Source: Allium sativum (lineage: Eukaryota > Streptophyta > Magnoliopsida > Asparagales > Amaryllidaceae). Taken from it: a DNA stretch of 64,000 nucleotides. The notes under the pieces were generated by a model that searched no databases, was not told the DNA's origin, and worked only from the letters and a program-made list of their open reading frames with translations. Shown here in pieces: positions 12,594-23,835 of this stretch. Made by a program: the position numbers and the translations under genes. The stretch covers positions 30,587,659 to 30,651,658 of the forward strand of contig CM060909.1 of the NCBI GenBank assembly GCA_030737875.1, given 5' to 3'. Every line of letters starts with the position of its first letter. The first letter of the stretch is position 1.

Positions 12594-13678
12594 ATAAAAT
12601 CGATATAAATATCGTTCACGTCTAAATGGCGTCAATCTAATCAACACGGCTTCATAAATTTCTATTTTCAAATATTCTATTTCAAATATTTCTTTTTTTC
12701 AAAATAGTTGTTATTATCAAAATATGTCATTCAACACATGACCAATCTCAATGGATGAGTACTGTCAACACATGAACCTTTATTTTATATTATTCTTTAT
12801 TTTTCAAATTGGAATGAGGCCCAATCAATTACCATATAAAGTTAATTATATGGATTCCATACAACACATGTATATAATAGCATTGAAAAATAATCAACCA
12901 TCAACCAAAGTGCACTACACTGTATAAGCATCAAATATAGATATCTAACGCTTATAACAGCCTGTCAATCAATCGATCGACATATTTAATCAATCAGGAT
13001 GAGTGAACTTCAAATTTCATCCTAACACCCGTGTGGGGGTTTCAAACAACCAAACACATATTTTATTTGTGCAGTTGGGCGATGTGTAAAATTTATCGTC
13101 CCAATCAATGTCCTTCAAATAGGTGTACATAAACAAACCGTCCGGTTTGTAAATGAATATTTATTTATTCACATTCACGTTAAAGATTATATTTTTAACG
13201 ATAAAACATTTTATTCAACCAATGAATATTCTATTCAGTTCATTTATTCAATAAAATGATATTTTTATTTTTCTAACATATTTTAGAAAATTTCGGCGGC
13301 ATAACGGCACGATACTAGAAACGGGACGAGGCCTAGCCTTATCCCCGGTCTAGTGAAGGCCCACGCCATTCACACATCAATCAAATCAATTCATTTTACC
13401 ACACAATTCAATTTCAATCAAATAATCTAACTAATTTTTGCAATCAAACAAACAAGTCCATGGTCTGTGGACGATTGTGTCGGGTGCTACTAAGCACCGT
13501 CTGCATCCTAGTATATATATATAACTAGAAAAAGAAATTGAAAGGTGAGAAATTCTCACCGATAGCTATCCAAACATCTTGACTCTTCTTTGATATAAAT
13601 CTTCATCGTTATCGCATCTTTGTCATCTTCATTGCCCGGTTCCTCTACATATGTAAAAATCGAATTTTTACTTCGCTA

Positions 13679-13840
13679 TTCAATATATAAAAATCGAATT
13701 TTTAATTCGAAGTTCAATATATAAAAATCACATTTTTATTTCGAAGTTCAACATATAAAAATCATATTTTTATTTCGAAGTTCAACATATAAAAATCATA
13801 TTTTTATCGCGAAGTTCAACATATAAAAATCATATTTTTA
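13679..13840. repeat. 34-bp tandem array in D left LTR
   Basis: Five units of 34 bp (starting ttcaacatataaaaatc, ending tcgaag) are present. The sister LTR has four units (21133-21260), so one unit was gained or lost after insertion. Confidence 0.82.
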
Positions 13841-14059
13841 TTATGTTTATATTTTCCAAAATGATTCTCAAAATCATATTCTAGTTTACATTTAAAAACA
13901 ATGCTACTTTAATTATAAAAATCAATGTTATTTCTATTTTGAAAACAAAGCATATTTTTCTACTTTAAACACAAAGTATATTTTCCGCTTAAAAAACAAA
14001 GTATATATATGTAAAAATTCTCTTTTTAAAACAATGATATATATTTTCTATTTTGAAAC

Positions 14060-14270
14060 TGATTATATATTTTCTATTTTAAATACTAATTTATATATTT
14101 TCTATTTTAAATACTGATTTATATATTTTCTGTTTTGAATACTGATTTATATACTTTCTATTTTAAATACTGATTTATATATTTTCTGTTTTGAATACTG
14201 ATTTATATACTTTCTATTTTAAATACTGATTTATATTTTCTGTTTTAAATACTGATTTATATACAATATA
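14060..14270. repeat. 28-bp tandem array in D left LTR
   Basis: Repeats of about 28 bp alternate between tttctattttaaatactg and tttctgttttgaatactg, each followed by atttatata(t/c). The right LTR has the same series at about 21480-21685. Confidence 0.78.
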
Positions 14271-14344
14271 TGTTATTTAACAAAAACTGATTTTACCATA
14301 TAATTATATATATAAAAAAAATGGATATAAATCACTGATAATAC

Positions 14345-14645
14345 CTTTTTTTCTCTGGAGCACGCTGGGCGGAGGGCCGGATGACGATCAGAGGGGTCGA
14401 CGACGTCGACCTTGGGGAGAGCAGCCTCGCCTTGACCGAGGCGACAATCGGTGGGCCCAGGCGGTCGGCAACGACCTGCGAACGACAGCCCTTTGTGGCT
14501 CGACGTTGGTGGAGGGCGGCGCCCGGGTTCCGGCGATGGTGGCTTCGGGGGAGCGGGGGCGACGAGGGTGGTTACGGGATTTTTTTTTTCTTTTCATTTT
14601 AGATCTGAAATAGTTTTCGAACGGGGGGGGGGGGGGGAGGGGGGC
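14345..14645. other. GC-rich island in D left LTR
   Basis: This GC-rich block is bounded by AT-rich DNA. It contains the perfect palindrome ggtcgacgacgtcgacc (14396-14412) and ends in a long G-run. Overlapping open frames occur on both strands with compositionally biased Arg/Gly/Pro products. No domain is recognisable, so they are not called as genes. The sister copy is at about 21770-22065, with a shorter G-run and a (ta)n expansion beside it. Confidence 0.45.
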
Positions 14646-15565
14646 AGAGTAAAAGGGGGAAGAGATATTTTTTTTTATTTAATTATTTTATTCTGCAAAA
14701 AGTTGACTTTTACATACGACCTCTAAACGAGGCCCACCGCCTGTCATCCATAGCGTTTTACCCCCATTCCGAACTCAATGGGATATGTATCGCAAGTTGA
14801 TTCGAACGTTTTGATCAGTTTTCGTTAAATTTACATTTAAATCACTATATTGACTTTTAAACGTACATTTCATATTACCGGGGCCACATACTAACTCTAA
14901 AAATTCAATAAAAATATTTTCTAGCTTCGTATTAACGATACGGTCCTAACAAAACTAGTTTCGCCGAATTCTGAGACCGTTGGAAAAATGGCCATTTTCC
15001 AGTCGATTAAAATCAACTGAAACTGGTCAAACGCGTTTTCCTTTGCCACGCTCACATATTGATTCGAAAAATTATGAAATTTGAAACCTAGCAATAACTT
15101 GACATCGAGGACCCAACAAAACTGGTTTCGTCGAAATCCGAGGTCGTTTGCAAAATTCCCATTTTTAAGGGCTTGAATTCCATAGTGACTATTCAGAATT
15201 TTCAACTGGACATATCTTTTGATTCCCGCTATGAAATTTTGATTTTTCGGATTCGCTGGAAAGATATTATCAATTAGATCCCATTATTTTTGGTTTCACT
15301 AAAATCCGGATTATTTTGCACCCGGTACATTCAATTGAAGTTTGAAATCGAATTATCGAACTACCACTCCATTTTCAATTCTATTTATAATTATATATAA
15401 ATATTTATATTCTAATGACTACGTATACAATATATACGTTCGAATCCTATTCAAAATAAATTTCTCGTCGATTTTATTTAAAATAATTCATTTTAAATAT
15501 TCAAAATTCGCTAAAATGGCCAAAATAAAAATTTTAAACTGGCCCAGATTTTCTGGGTTGTTACA

Positions 15566-15600
15566 ATCTCCCCCACTTAAAACTTTTCGTCCCCGAAAAG
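15566..15600 (-). other. Pre-PPT hairpin and polypurine tract of D
   Basis: On the - strand, cttttcg-GGGA-cgaaaag (15600-15583) is a perfect 7-bp stem. It is followed by the purine-rich aagtgggggagat (15578-15566), which abuts the 3' LTR end. Confidence 0.85.
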
Positions 15601-16472
15601 GAACAAAGTCGAAAGTGGTTTGATCATTCAACTCTACGTTCGATCAGGCTTTCATTCTCCAACTTTTCAGTTTATGAGAATTTTCAAAAATTTCAAAAAT
15701 TTGGCTAACACCCTAAATTTTCGAAAAATTTCGCCATAACCTCCCCTGCACCGGGAGCATCGGGGAATTTCAAATAGCTTCCCCGGTCCTTCAGATCTCA
15801 AAAAGAAAAAGAAAAAGCCAAGCGGCTAGCCAATAGGCTCATAAAATCATCATCACCCAAACAAAACAGTAAATTATGTAGTAAACATGTACCTATTTGT
15901 CGGGCAAACGAATTTTATTCTTCGGCTCTAGCCTCCTTGCTATGACCTGTTCAATGATATACATGTATATGCAAGCAGATGCGACCAATTTTCAATACAA
16001 TTCAATATTTGATTAAATTAGGCTAAATGGTTCAAAATTATCAACCAAATAAACAAACAACACAAACATCAACCAATTAGTTGATTAGCTTTTCAAATGC
16101 ATAACTTTGATATATAGTCAAAAAATCAGATTTTTGATGCCAAATCACAACAATAGGCCCTATCTAATTTTGGTTCTCACACCAGTCAATAGGAAATATA
16201 TAGAAATCTCACTTTCGTCACTCGAATATAAATACTGATAATGTGATCACAATTATCAGCATCATCCCCGGGCGACTAGAGTGTGATTCTATATCTATCC
16301 AGTATATTAAAATTTCGAATACACGCGGATCAGACGTATACGCAAAATCTATATATACTGGATTGTCCACATCTATATAAATAAATAATCAAATACGAAT
16401 AATTGATTTAAATTTTCAAAACAAAATTTGTTTTCACTTTTATTTATCAAAAACACTACTCTTCACACTCGT

Positions 16473-16498
16473 TCTAGGATACTACTGATCCCATCTCT
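16473..16498 (-). other. Leader block shared by D and E
   Basis: On the - strand the block reads agagatgggatcagtagtat then cctaga. In E at 3117-3142 it reads agagatggggtaagtaatac then cctaga. It lies 50-110 bp downstream of the PBS in both. It may be a residual gag leader or a packaging signal; the sequence does not decide. Confidence 0.45.
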
Positions 16499-16592
16499 AA
16501 CGAGTCATTCTCATTGGATATTACTAATCCAATATCTGATGAATTCTTTCGTATGGTTCTAATGTGCCTTGTTCTCTGCTTTGTAAACCAAA

Positions 16593-16604
16593 GCTCTGAT
16601 ACCA
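16593..16604 (-). other. Primer binding site of D (tRNA-iMet type)
   Basis: On the - strand, tggtatcagagc begins two bases inside the 5' LTR end. It is a perfect match to the usual plant initiator-Met tRNA PBS. Confidence 0.92.
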
Positions 16605-16606
16605 AC

Positions 16607-19600
16607 TGTAAAGACCCGTTACTTCCCCGTAAAGGAAAGCGTCGGATAGTTCGAGAACAAGCCACAACAGAACTCATACAGAAGAACATTTCATTGTATA
16701 TTACAACAATGCATCAGATTACAAGAATATACAGAGTATGAATGAATATTACACAGGAATATCAGAGATTTAAATTACATTTAAATACATAGCAGCGGAA
16801 ATTAATACAATACACAACTAGAGGAGATATGCGGATACAAAGCTTTCCGGATATCGTTCCAGCTGTAAACCAGGATCCTGTGAATATAAATCTGCAAAAC
16901 CCAAAACTACTAGCTGCCCGTGTCAAAATAAGGGCACCCAGAGTTTAGGTTAAAACAATAAACTCCAGGTCAGTCATGTGACTGGTGTGAGAACTAAAAT
17001 AGTTATTAATCTTTATTTTTAAATTTAGGTAAATCAAGGGACCACGCCGTATAACACGGAACGGGTTTCCTCCCAAGAATACCAGTGCATAAAACAAACA
17101 GCGCAATGCTAAATAAAGAAAAATGAAGCTGTTATAAGACCCAGGTCCCATCACACAATGCAACGCAGCCGAGGATAGGGTTTTCCCTTATAACAGCCAA
17201 AGAATGCTTGATACGGTTAAAACAAATCATTTGATACTACTATAAGTGCATAGTGTATAAAACAACTTCAAATCATAAGTATCAATCATAGGCGGCATGG
17301 GTACCATATATCATGTCGCCATATATAGGTTTACAAATAAAACCGCAAATGTCACCTATTTGGAAATTGGATTTCCATCTATGAACCGAGGCAAAAGATA
17401 GTCCTCAACCGATTCGTGACTCTCTAGCCCGAGCCACAGGATCAGAACGCATCAACCCTTTAGATCGTCAGGGTCGGTCCACCGACGTGGATTATTATGC
17501 CTGAACACTACGTTTCCCCGCCCTTTGGGGCGTAAATGAGCCAACTAAATGACTCCATCAGTTCGAGAACGACCGATCAATCCGAGGCGCCTCGCAACAG
17601 CAACAACCACATAAGTCAAACTCGTCAGGGCGTGTAAAACCACTGACGCCACTTCTAGCTAGAAAGAAATGCAAGTCCTCCCTGATGTCCTCTCCCGTTT
17701 TTGGTTCATACCGGGTGTGAAACTCGCGAAGCAAACGTTACACAAAGCTACGCCACGAAGGCCTTGCTTCGATCATCAACCACAAGACTTTGCTTTTCAA
17801 CAGAAGCCTTGATCATTTGCCACTTAGGTATGCCACACAGGCAATTCACTCCGTGCGTTTGATATCCATCAATATATAACCCCTGAGCTCGTACGTCTCA
17901 GAGAAGGGCGTTAAGCAAGAGAATAAATTCTCCGCCGCCAAACAGATATATATTTAATAGAGATCAATCACACGGACTAAAATCCAATGTCAGACACACA
18001 GTCCATTTACAAGTCCGTTCTGGGTCTGAACGAAACCGGAGGCACCTAGTACCCCGCATATCCATCGATCTCCAAGTACGTCTGGACGATCACTAACTGT
18101 TTCCATCTTCTTGGGTGTACAGCCCAATCAAGATCATCAGTAATTACCCAAACGACGTGAAGACCTCCGGTCTTCGACCATCGTCTTCATCTTCGACTTA
18201 TCGTCGTATCAGTTATTCAGAATGGGATAAACCCGGTCTTTCCGAATAACTCGCGTATATTTTAAATAAGTATTACACAAACACAACATACGCCTCATTC
18301 CAATTCATCAGTCACTAACCGTAAATTAATCAAGAGAATAATTTCCCAAATATTAACCCCGAAGGCCGAACCAACATCAGATCAATATCCAGAAAACCAT
18401 TCTGCTTGGCTAACCGATAGTTAGTTTCTAAATTTCACATTCATAGGGAAATGTTCCCATTAATTTTATCCAAGATAAATTCCTTGAATTTATTCTTTAT
18501 TCTATTTTTGAATCTCAATTCAAACTAGTCGGGATTAGCGAACCTTACCGAAGTAATCATTTATTTTAATTTCCCAATCCCAACCTATTTATCCCATGAA
18601 GTAAAACTGGTAATACTTCATATCTAACACCACGGTGTTATCGGTAAATTCAATTACCATTTCACGTTCAAATCTAATTAAAGATTTAACTATCGCCTGG
18701 AGCAAAACTGGTGATACTCCATTTCGATTATTTCAATCTAATTAAAAATTCATTAAAACTCCACTTAGTTTTAATCTTCGACTGGGTTAAAGAATCAGTG
18801 TCATTTAAAACACGGTTCCCGATAAACCCAAAATCACATTCCATTAATTATCGGGTTAAAGAACAAGTGTTATTTAAAACACTGTTCACGATAAACCCAA
18901 AAATCAATATCAATTCAATTCCAATTAAATATTATTTAATTGGTACACTTCATTAAATCTAATTAAAAAGATTTAATCTTTTCTCAACTGGGTTCAAGAA
19001 CAGTGTTAGTGAAGACACCATTCACGACAAACCCAAATCACATTTGATATTCAATATAAGGCTCTGGATAGAAAATATATCGGCTTATATTCAATATCAA
19101 ATTCTACGATTAACAAATGTCGTATTGGAAATAACGATATAAATATATATCTTTCAAATTTCCATAACAACATCCGTATAATCCCGAATTCCAACATCGA
19201 AATATTCCGAAGACAATTTCGATTCAAATCCCCTCCAATGCAATCATTGGAAATTCTGGTTATTTTTAAAACCCTTTTCACTTTCAATTTATTTATTTAA
19301 AATAAATAGAATTGTAATTCTAGTTCAAAACTAGTTCATTTCGATAAAAATCTATTTTTATCTTTTCAAACATGGAGTTTTTCATCCCAATTCTTTCTCA
19401 AATCATTTCTAATGATTTTACACAAATTATTGATATTTTTAATAATTTTATCAAGGCCCGTACAGTCGATTTCCATCAATGGCCATCGAACTGCACTTAC
19501 AGCGACCTTTTTCAAATTTGATTTGGACGTATCTCCAAATCCAACCGTTAGATTTCAAATTTCTAATATTCGTTAGAAAGCTCTTTACGATACGAACCCA

Positions 19601-22600
19601 ACGGTTCCGGTTTCAGGATAATCCGACGGTCGGATCTCCCGTAATGTCCGTTTGAAATAAATGGTCGAAATTCGCGAACTGCCGCGGCGCGGCGCGTTCC
19701 ATTCAGGCCATTATATAATATATATAATATATATAATATATACTTCGTCGATTTCTATTTAAAATGAATTATATAAATAGTTTTAAAACTGTTTCAAAAG
19801 CAATTTCAACTTTCTTTTCAATTCAAATCAAAATTGAATTCTTCTTTATAAATTCGTTTTAAAATTCATTTCTATTCAATTCAAATTTCAATTCAATTTG
19901 AATTCGTTTCAATTCACTTTCAATTCAATTTGAATTCGTTTTCAATTCAATTCATTTCGAAATCGTTTTCAATTCAATTCATTTCGAAATCGTTTTCAAT
20001 TCAATTCATTTCGAAATCGTTTTCAATTCAATTCATTTCAAATGAATAAAATCGATATAAATATCGTTCAAGTCTAAATGGCGTCAATCTAATCAACACG
20101 GCTTCATAAATTTCTATTTTCAAATATTCTACTTCAAATATTTCTTTTTTTCAAAATAGTTGTTATTATCAAAATATGTCGTTCAACACATGACCAATCT
20201 CAATGGATGAGTACTGTCAACACATGAACCTTTATTTTATATTATTCTTTATTTTTCAAATTGGAATGAGGCCCAATGATTTACCATATAAAGTTAATTA
20301 TATGGATTCCATACAACACATGTATATAATAGCATTGAAAAATAATCAACCATCAACCAAAGTGCACTACACTGTATAAGCATCAAATATAGATATCTAA
20401 CGCTTATAACAGCCTGTCAATCAATCGATCGGCATATTTAATCAATCAGGATGAGTGAACTTCAAATTTCATCCTAACACCCGTGTGGGGGTTTCAAACA
20501 ACCAAACACATATTTTATTTGTGCAGTTGGGCGATGTGTAAAATTTATCGTCCCAATCAATGTCCTTCAAATAGGTGTACATAAACAAACCGTCCGGTTT
20601 GTAAATGAATATTTATTTATTCACATTCACGTTAAAGATTATATTTTTAACGATAAAACATTTTATTCAACCTATGAATATTCTATTCAGCTCATTTATT
20701 CAATAAAATGATATTTTTATTTTTCTAACATATTTTAGAAAATTTCGGCGGCATAACGGCACGATACTAGAAACGGGACGAGGCCTAGCCTTATCCCCGG
20801 TCTAGTGAAGGCCCATGCCATTCACACATCAATCAAATCAATTCATTTTACCACACAATTCAATTTCAATCAAATAATCTAACTAATTTTTGCAATCAAA
20901 CAAACAAGTCCATGGTCTGTGGACGATTGTGTCGGGTGCTACTAAGCACCGTCTGCATCCTAGTATATATATATATAACTAGAAAAAGAAATTGAAAGGT
21001 GAGAAATTCTCACCGATAGCTATCCAAACATCTTGACTCTTCTTTGATATAAATCTTCATCGTTATCGCATCTTTGTCATCTTCATTGCCCGGTTCCTCT
21101 ACATATGTAAAAATCGAATTTTTACTTCGCTATTCAATATATAAAAATCGAATTTTTAATTCGAAGTTCAATATATAAAAATCACATTTTTATTTCGAAG
21201 TTCAACATATAAAAATCATATTTTTATTTCGAAGTTCAACATATAAAAATCATATTTTTATTATGTTTATATTTTCCAAAATGATTCTCAAAATCATATT
21301 CTAGTTTACATTTAAAAACAATGCTACTTTAATTAAAAAATCAATGTTATTTCTATTTTGAAAACAAAGCATATTTTTCTACTTTAAACACAAAGTATAT
21401 TTTCCGCTTAAAAAACAAAGTATATATATGTAAAAATTCTCTTTTTAAAACAATGATATATATTTTCTATTTTGAAACTGATTATATATTTTCTATTTTA
21501 AATACTGATTTATATATTTTCTATTTTAAATACTGATTTATATATTTTCTGTTTTGAATACTGATTTATATACTTTCTATTTTAAATACTGATTTATATA
21601 TTTTCTGTTTTGAATACTGATTTATATACTTTCTATTTTAAATACTGATTTATATTTTCTGTTTTAAATACTGATTTATATACAATATATGTTATTTAAC
21701 AAAAACTGATTTTACCATATAATTATATATATAAAAAAATGGATATAAATCACTGATAATACCTTTTTTTCTCTGGAGCACGCTGGGCGGAGGGCCGGAT
21801 GATGATCATAGGGGTCGACGACGTCGACCTTGGGGAGAGCAGCCATCGCCTTGACCGAGGCGACGATCGGTGGGCCCAGGCGGTCGGCAACGACCTGCGA
21901 ACGACAGCCCTTTGTGGCTCGACGTTGGTGGAGGGCGGCGCCCGGGTTCCGGCGATGGTGGCTTCGGGGGAGCGGGGGCGACGAGGGTGGTTACGGGATT
22001 TTTTTTTTCTTTTCATTTTAGATCTGAAATAGTTTTCGAAGGGGGGGGGGGGCAGAGTAAAAGGGGGAAGAGATATATATATATATATTTTTATTTAATT
22101 ATTTTATTCTGCAAAAGGTTGACTTTTACATACGACCTCTAAACGAGGCCCACCGCCTGTCGTCCATAGCGTTTTACCCCCATTCCGAACTCAATGGGAT
22201 ATGTATCGCAAGTTGATTCGAACGTTTTGATCAGTTTTCGTTAAATTTACATTTAAATCACTATATTGACTTTTAAACGTACATTTCAAATTACCGGGGC
22301 CACATACTAACTCTAAAAATTCAATAAAAATATTTTCTAGCTTCGTATTAACGATACGGTCCTAACAAAACTAGTTTCGTCGAATTCTGAGACCGTTGGA
22401 AAAATGGCCATTTTCCAGTCGATTAAAATCAACTGAAACTGGTCAAACGCGTTTTCCTTTGTCACGCTCACATATTGATTCGAAAAATTATGAAATTTGA
22501 AACCTAGCAATAACTTGACATCACGGACCCAACAAAACTGGTTTCGTCGAAATCCGAGGCCGTTTGCAAAATTCCCATTTTTAAGGGCTTGAATTCCATA

Positions 22601-22981
22601 GCGACTATTCAGAATTTTCAACTGGACATATCTTTTGATTCCCGCTATGAAATTTTGATTTTTCGGATTCGCTGGAAAGATATTATCAATTAGATCCCAT
22701 TATTTTTGGTTTCACTAAAATCCGGATTATTTTGCACCCGGTACATTCAATTGAAGTTTGAAATCGAATTATCGAACTACCGCGCCATTTTCAATTCTAT
22801 TTATAATTATATATAAATATTTATATTCTAACGACTACGTATACAATATATACGTTCGAATCCTATTCAAAATAAATTTCTCGTCGATTTTATTTAAAAT
22901 AATTCATTTTAAATATTCAAAATTCGCTAAAATGGCCAAAATAAAAATTTTAAACTGGCCCAGATTTTCTGGGTTGTTACA
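16607..22981 (-). repeat. D right LTR (5' LTR)
   Basis: It is the direct repeat of 9154-15565, beginning tgtaaagacccg and ending gggttgttaca. It differs by scattered single-base changes, one missing 34-bp unit, a shorter G-run near 22040 and a (ta)n expansion near 22075-22090. Confidence 0.92.
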
Positions 22982-22986
22982 TAAGG

Positions 22987-23835
22987 TGACAGTATATTCG
23001 ATACATTCAAGAGAAATGAGTGGTCGGTCATGTGTGGGCTGAGTTGCAAGACGTTCTTGTTGAACCCACTGTATTCGTCTCTAGAGATACACTATCGGCA
23101 GGTGGTCCCATACCTTGTCATAATTGGAAATCCATTCTCCAGTAAGCGCCTGCGGTTTTGATTGTATACTATTTATGTGGAGTGTGATATGCAAGCAAAC
23201 TGTTAGATTCTATTTATTTGTATTTAGACACTATTATAATATCAAAAGATATATATGATTTCAAGTAAAGTTTTGGGTTATCGTAAGGTAAAAACCGTCC
23301 GTGTTTATGTGTGGATTTGGTCTTACGATTACCCTTTTCTTTCGAAAAGATTTTGAACTTTAAAATCAAGTTGGATGATCCCCTTAAACTTAATGTATTG
23401 TTCTCACTCTGGTTCACCAGACTGACCCGGTATTTGAAATGCTCGGGTTAGCCCGGGTTGTATAGGTTCAGGTTACGAAATTCAGAAGACGTGCTGGAGG
23501 AGTTCAGACATATCAGTATTTATTCCGTTGTGTATTGTATATGAAGACAGATTATTATAGCTGTCCAGATTGTCTTGACTGATGTACTCTGATTGTAAGT
23601 ATTATTTCAAGTTTTCAATAAAGATTATTTCTATATTATATTTTGTTTTCGCTGCGATGTGAGACTCTGATTCTGATGTGTTTCTTCTTCTTATTTCTTC
23701 TATTATAATATTTCTTTCTTTCTTATCTAACCATCTAATTTCTTTCTCATAACGTTCCAGTGTTTTCGATGCTTGAATGTCCGACATGAGGTTTTTGTGT
23801 CGATTTTCAGGATTGAAAATCCCTGGGTTGTTACA
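22987..23835 (+). mobile_element. Element E 3' LTR, part 2
   Basis: This continues the LTR interrupted by D, after the second copy of taagg. It ends ctgggttgttaca at 23835. From 23087 on it matches the 5' LTR remnant at 2317-3062. The next bases, gttca (23836-23840), are the expected right target duplication of E. The left partner is outside the window. Confidence 0.88.

Larger units (their letters stand above)
9154..15565 (-). repeat. D left LTR (3' LTR)
   Basis: It runs from tgtaaagacccg to gggttgttaca. It is AT-rich and non-coding, with three internal tandem arrays and one GC-rich island, listed separately. Small open frames repeated in both LTRs (for example 11258-11503 and 18711-18956) show no domain and no sign of selection. 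Confidence 0.92.
15566..16606 (-). other. Element D internal domain, non-coding
   Basis: It is 1,041 bp with no gag or pol motif in any frame. Reading on the - strand it begins with the PBS (16604-16593), then a block at 16498-16473 resembling the E leader, then AT-rich sequence, and ends with the hairpin and polypurine tract at 15600-15566. Nothing else is recognisable. Confidence 0.85.
9154..22981 (-). mobile_element. Element D: non-autonomous element with giant LTRs
   Basis: Two direct LTRs (9154-15565, 6,412 bp; 16607-22981, 6,375 bp) flank an internal region of 1,041 bp. The ends are TG...CA on both LTRs. The 5-bp target duplication taagg is at 9149-9153 and 22982-22986. The PBS position shows the element reads on the - strand, so the right LTR is the 5' LTR. 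It carries no protein-coding domain. The LTRs are alike over their full length, with scattered substitutions and repeat-number changes. It lies in the 3' LTR of E and is therefore younger than E. Confidence 0.93.

Noticed and set aside
14381..14726. Possible small genes in the GC-rich part of D
   Set aside because: Frames overlap on both strands and in several frames, are biased by composition and end in homopolymer runs. They recur only because the LTR is duplicated.
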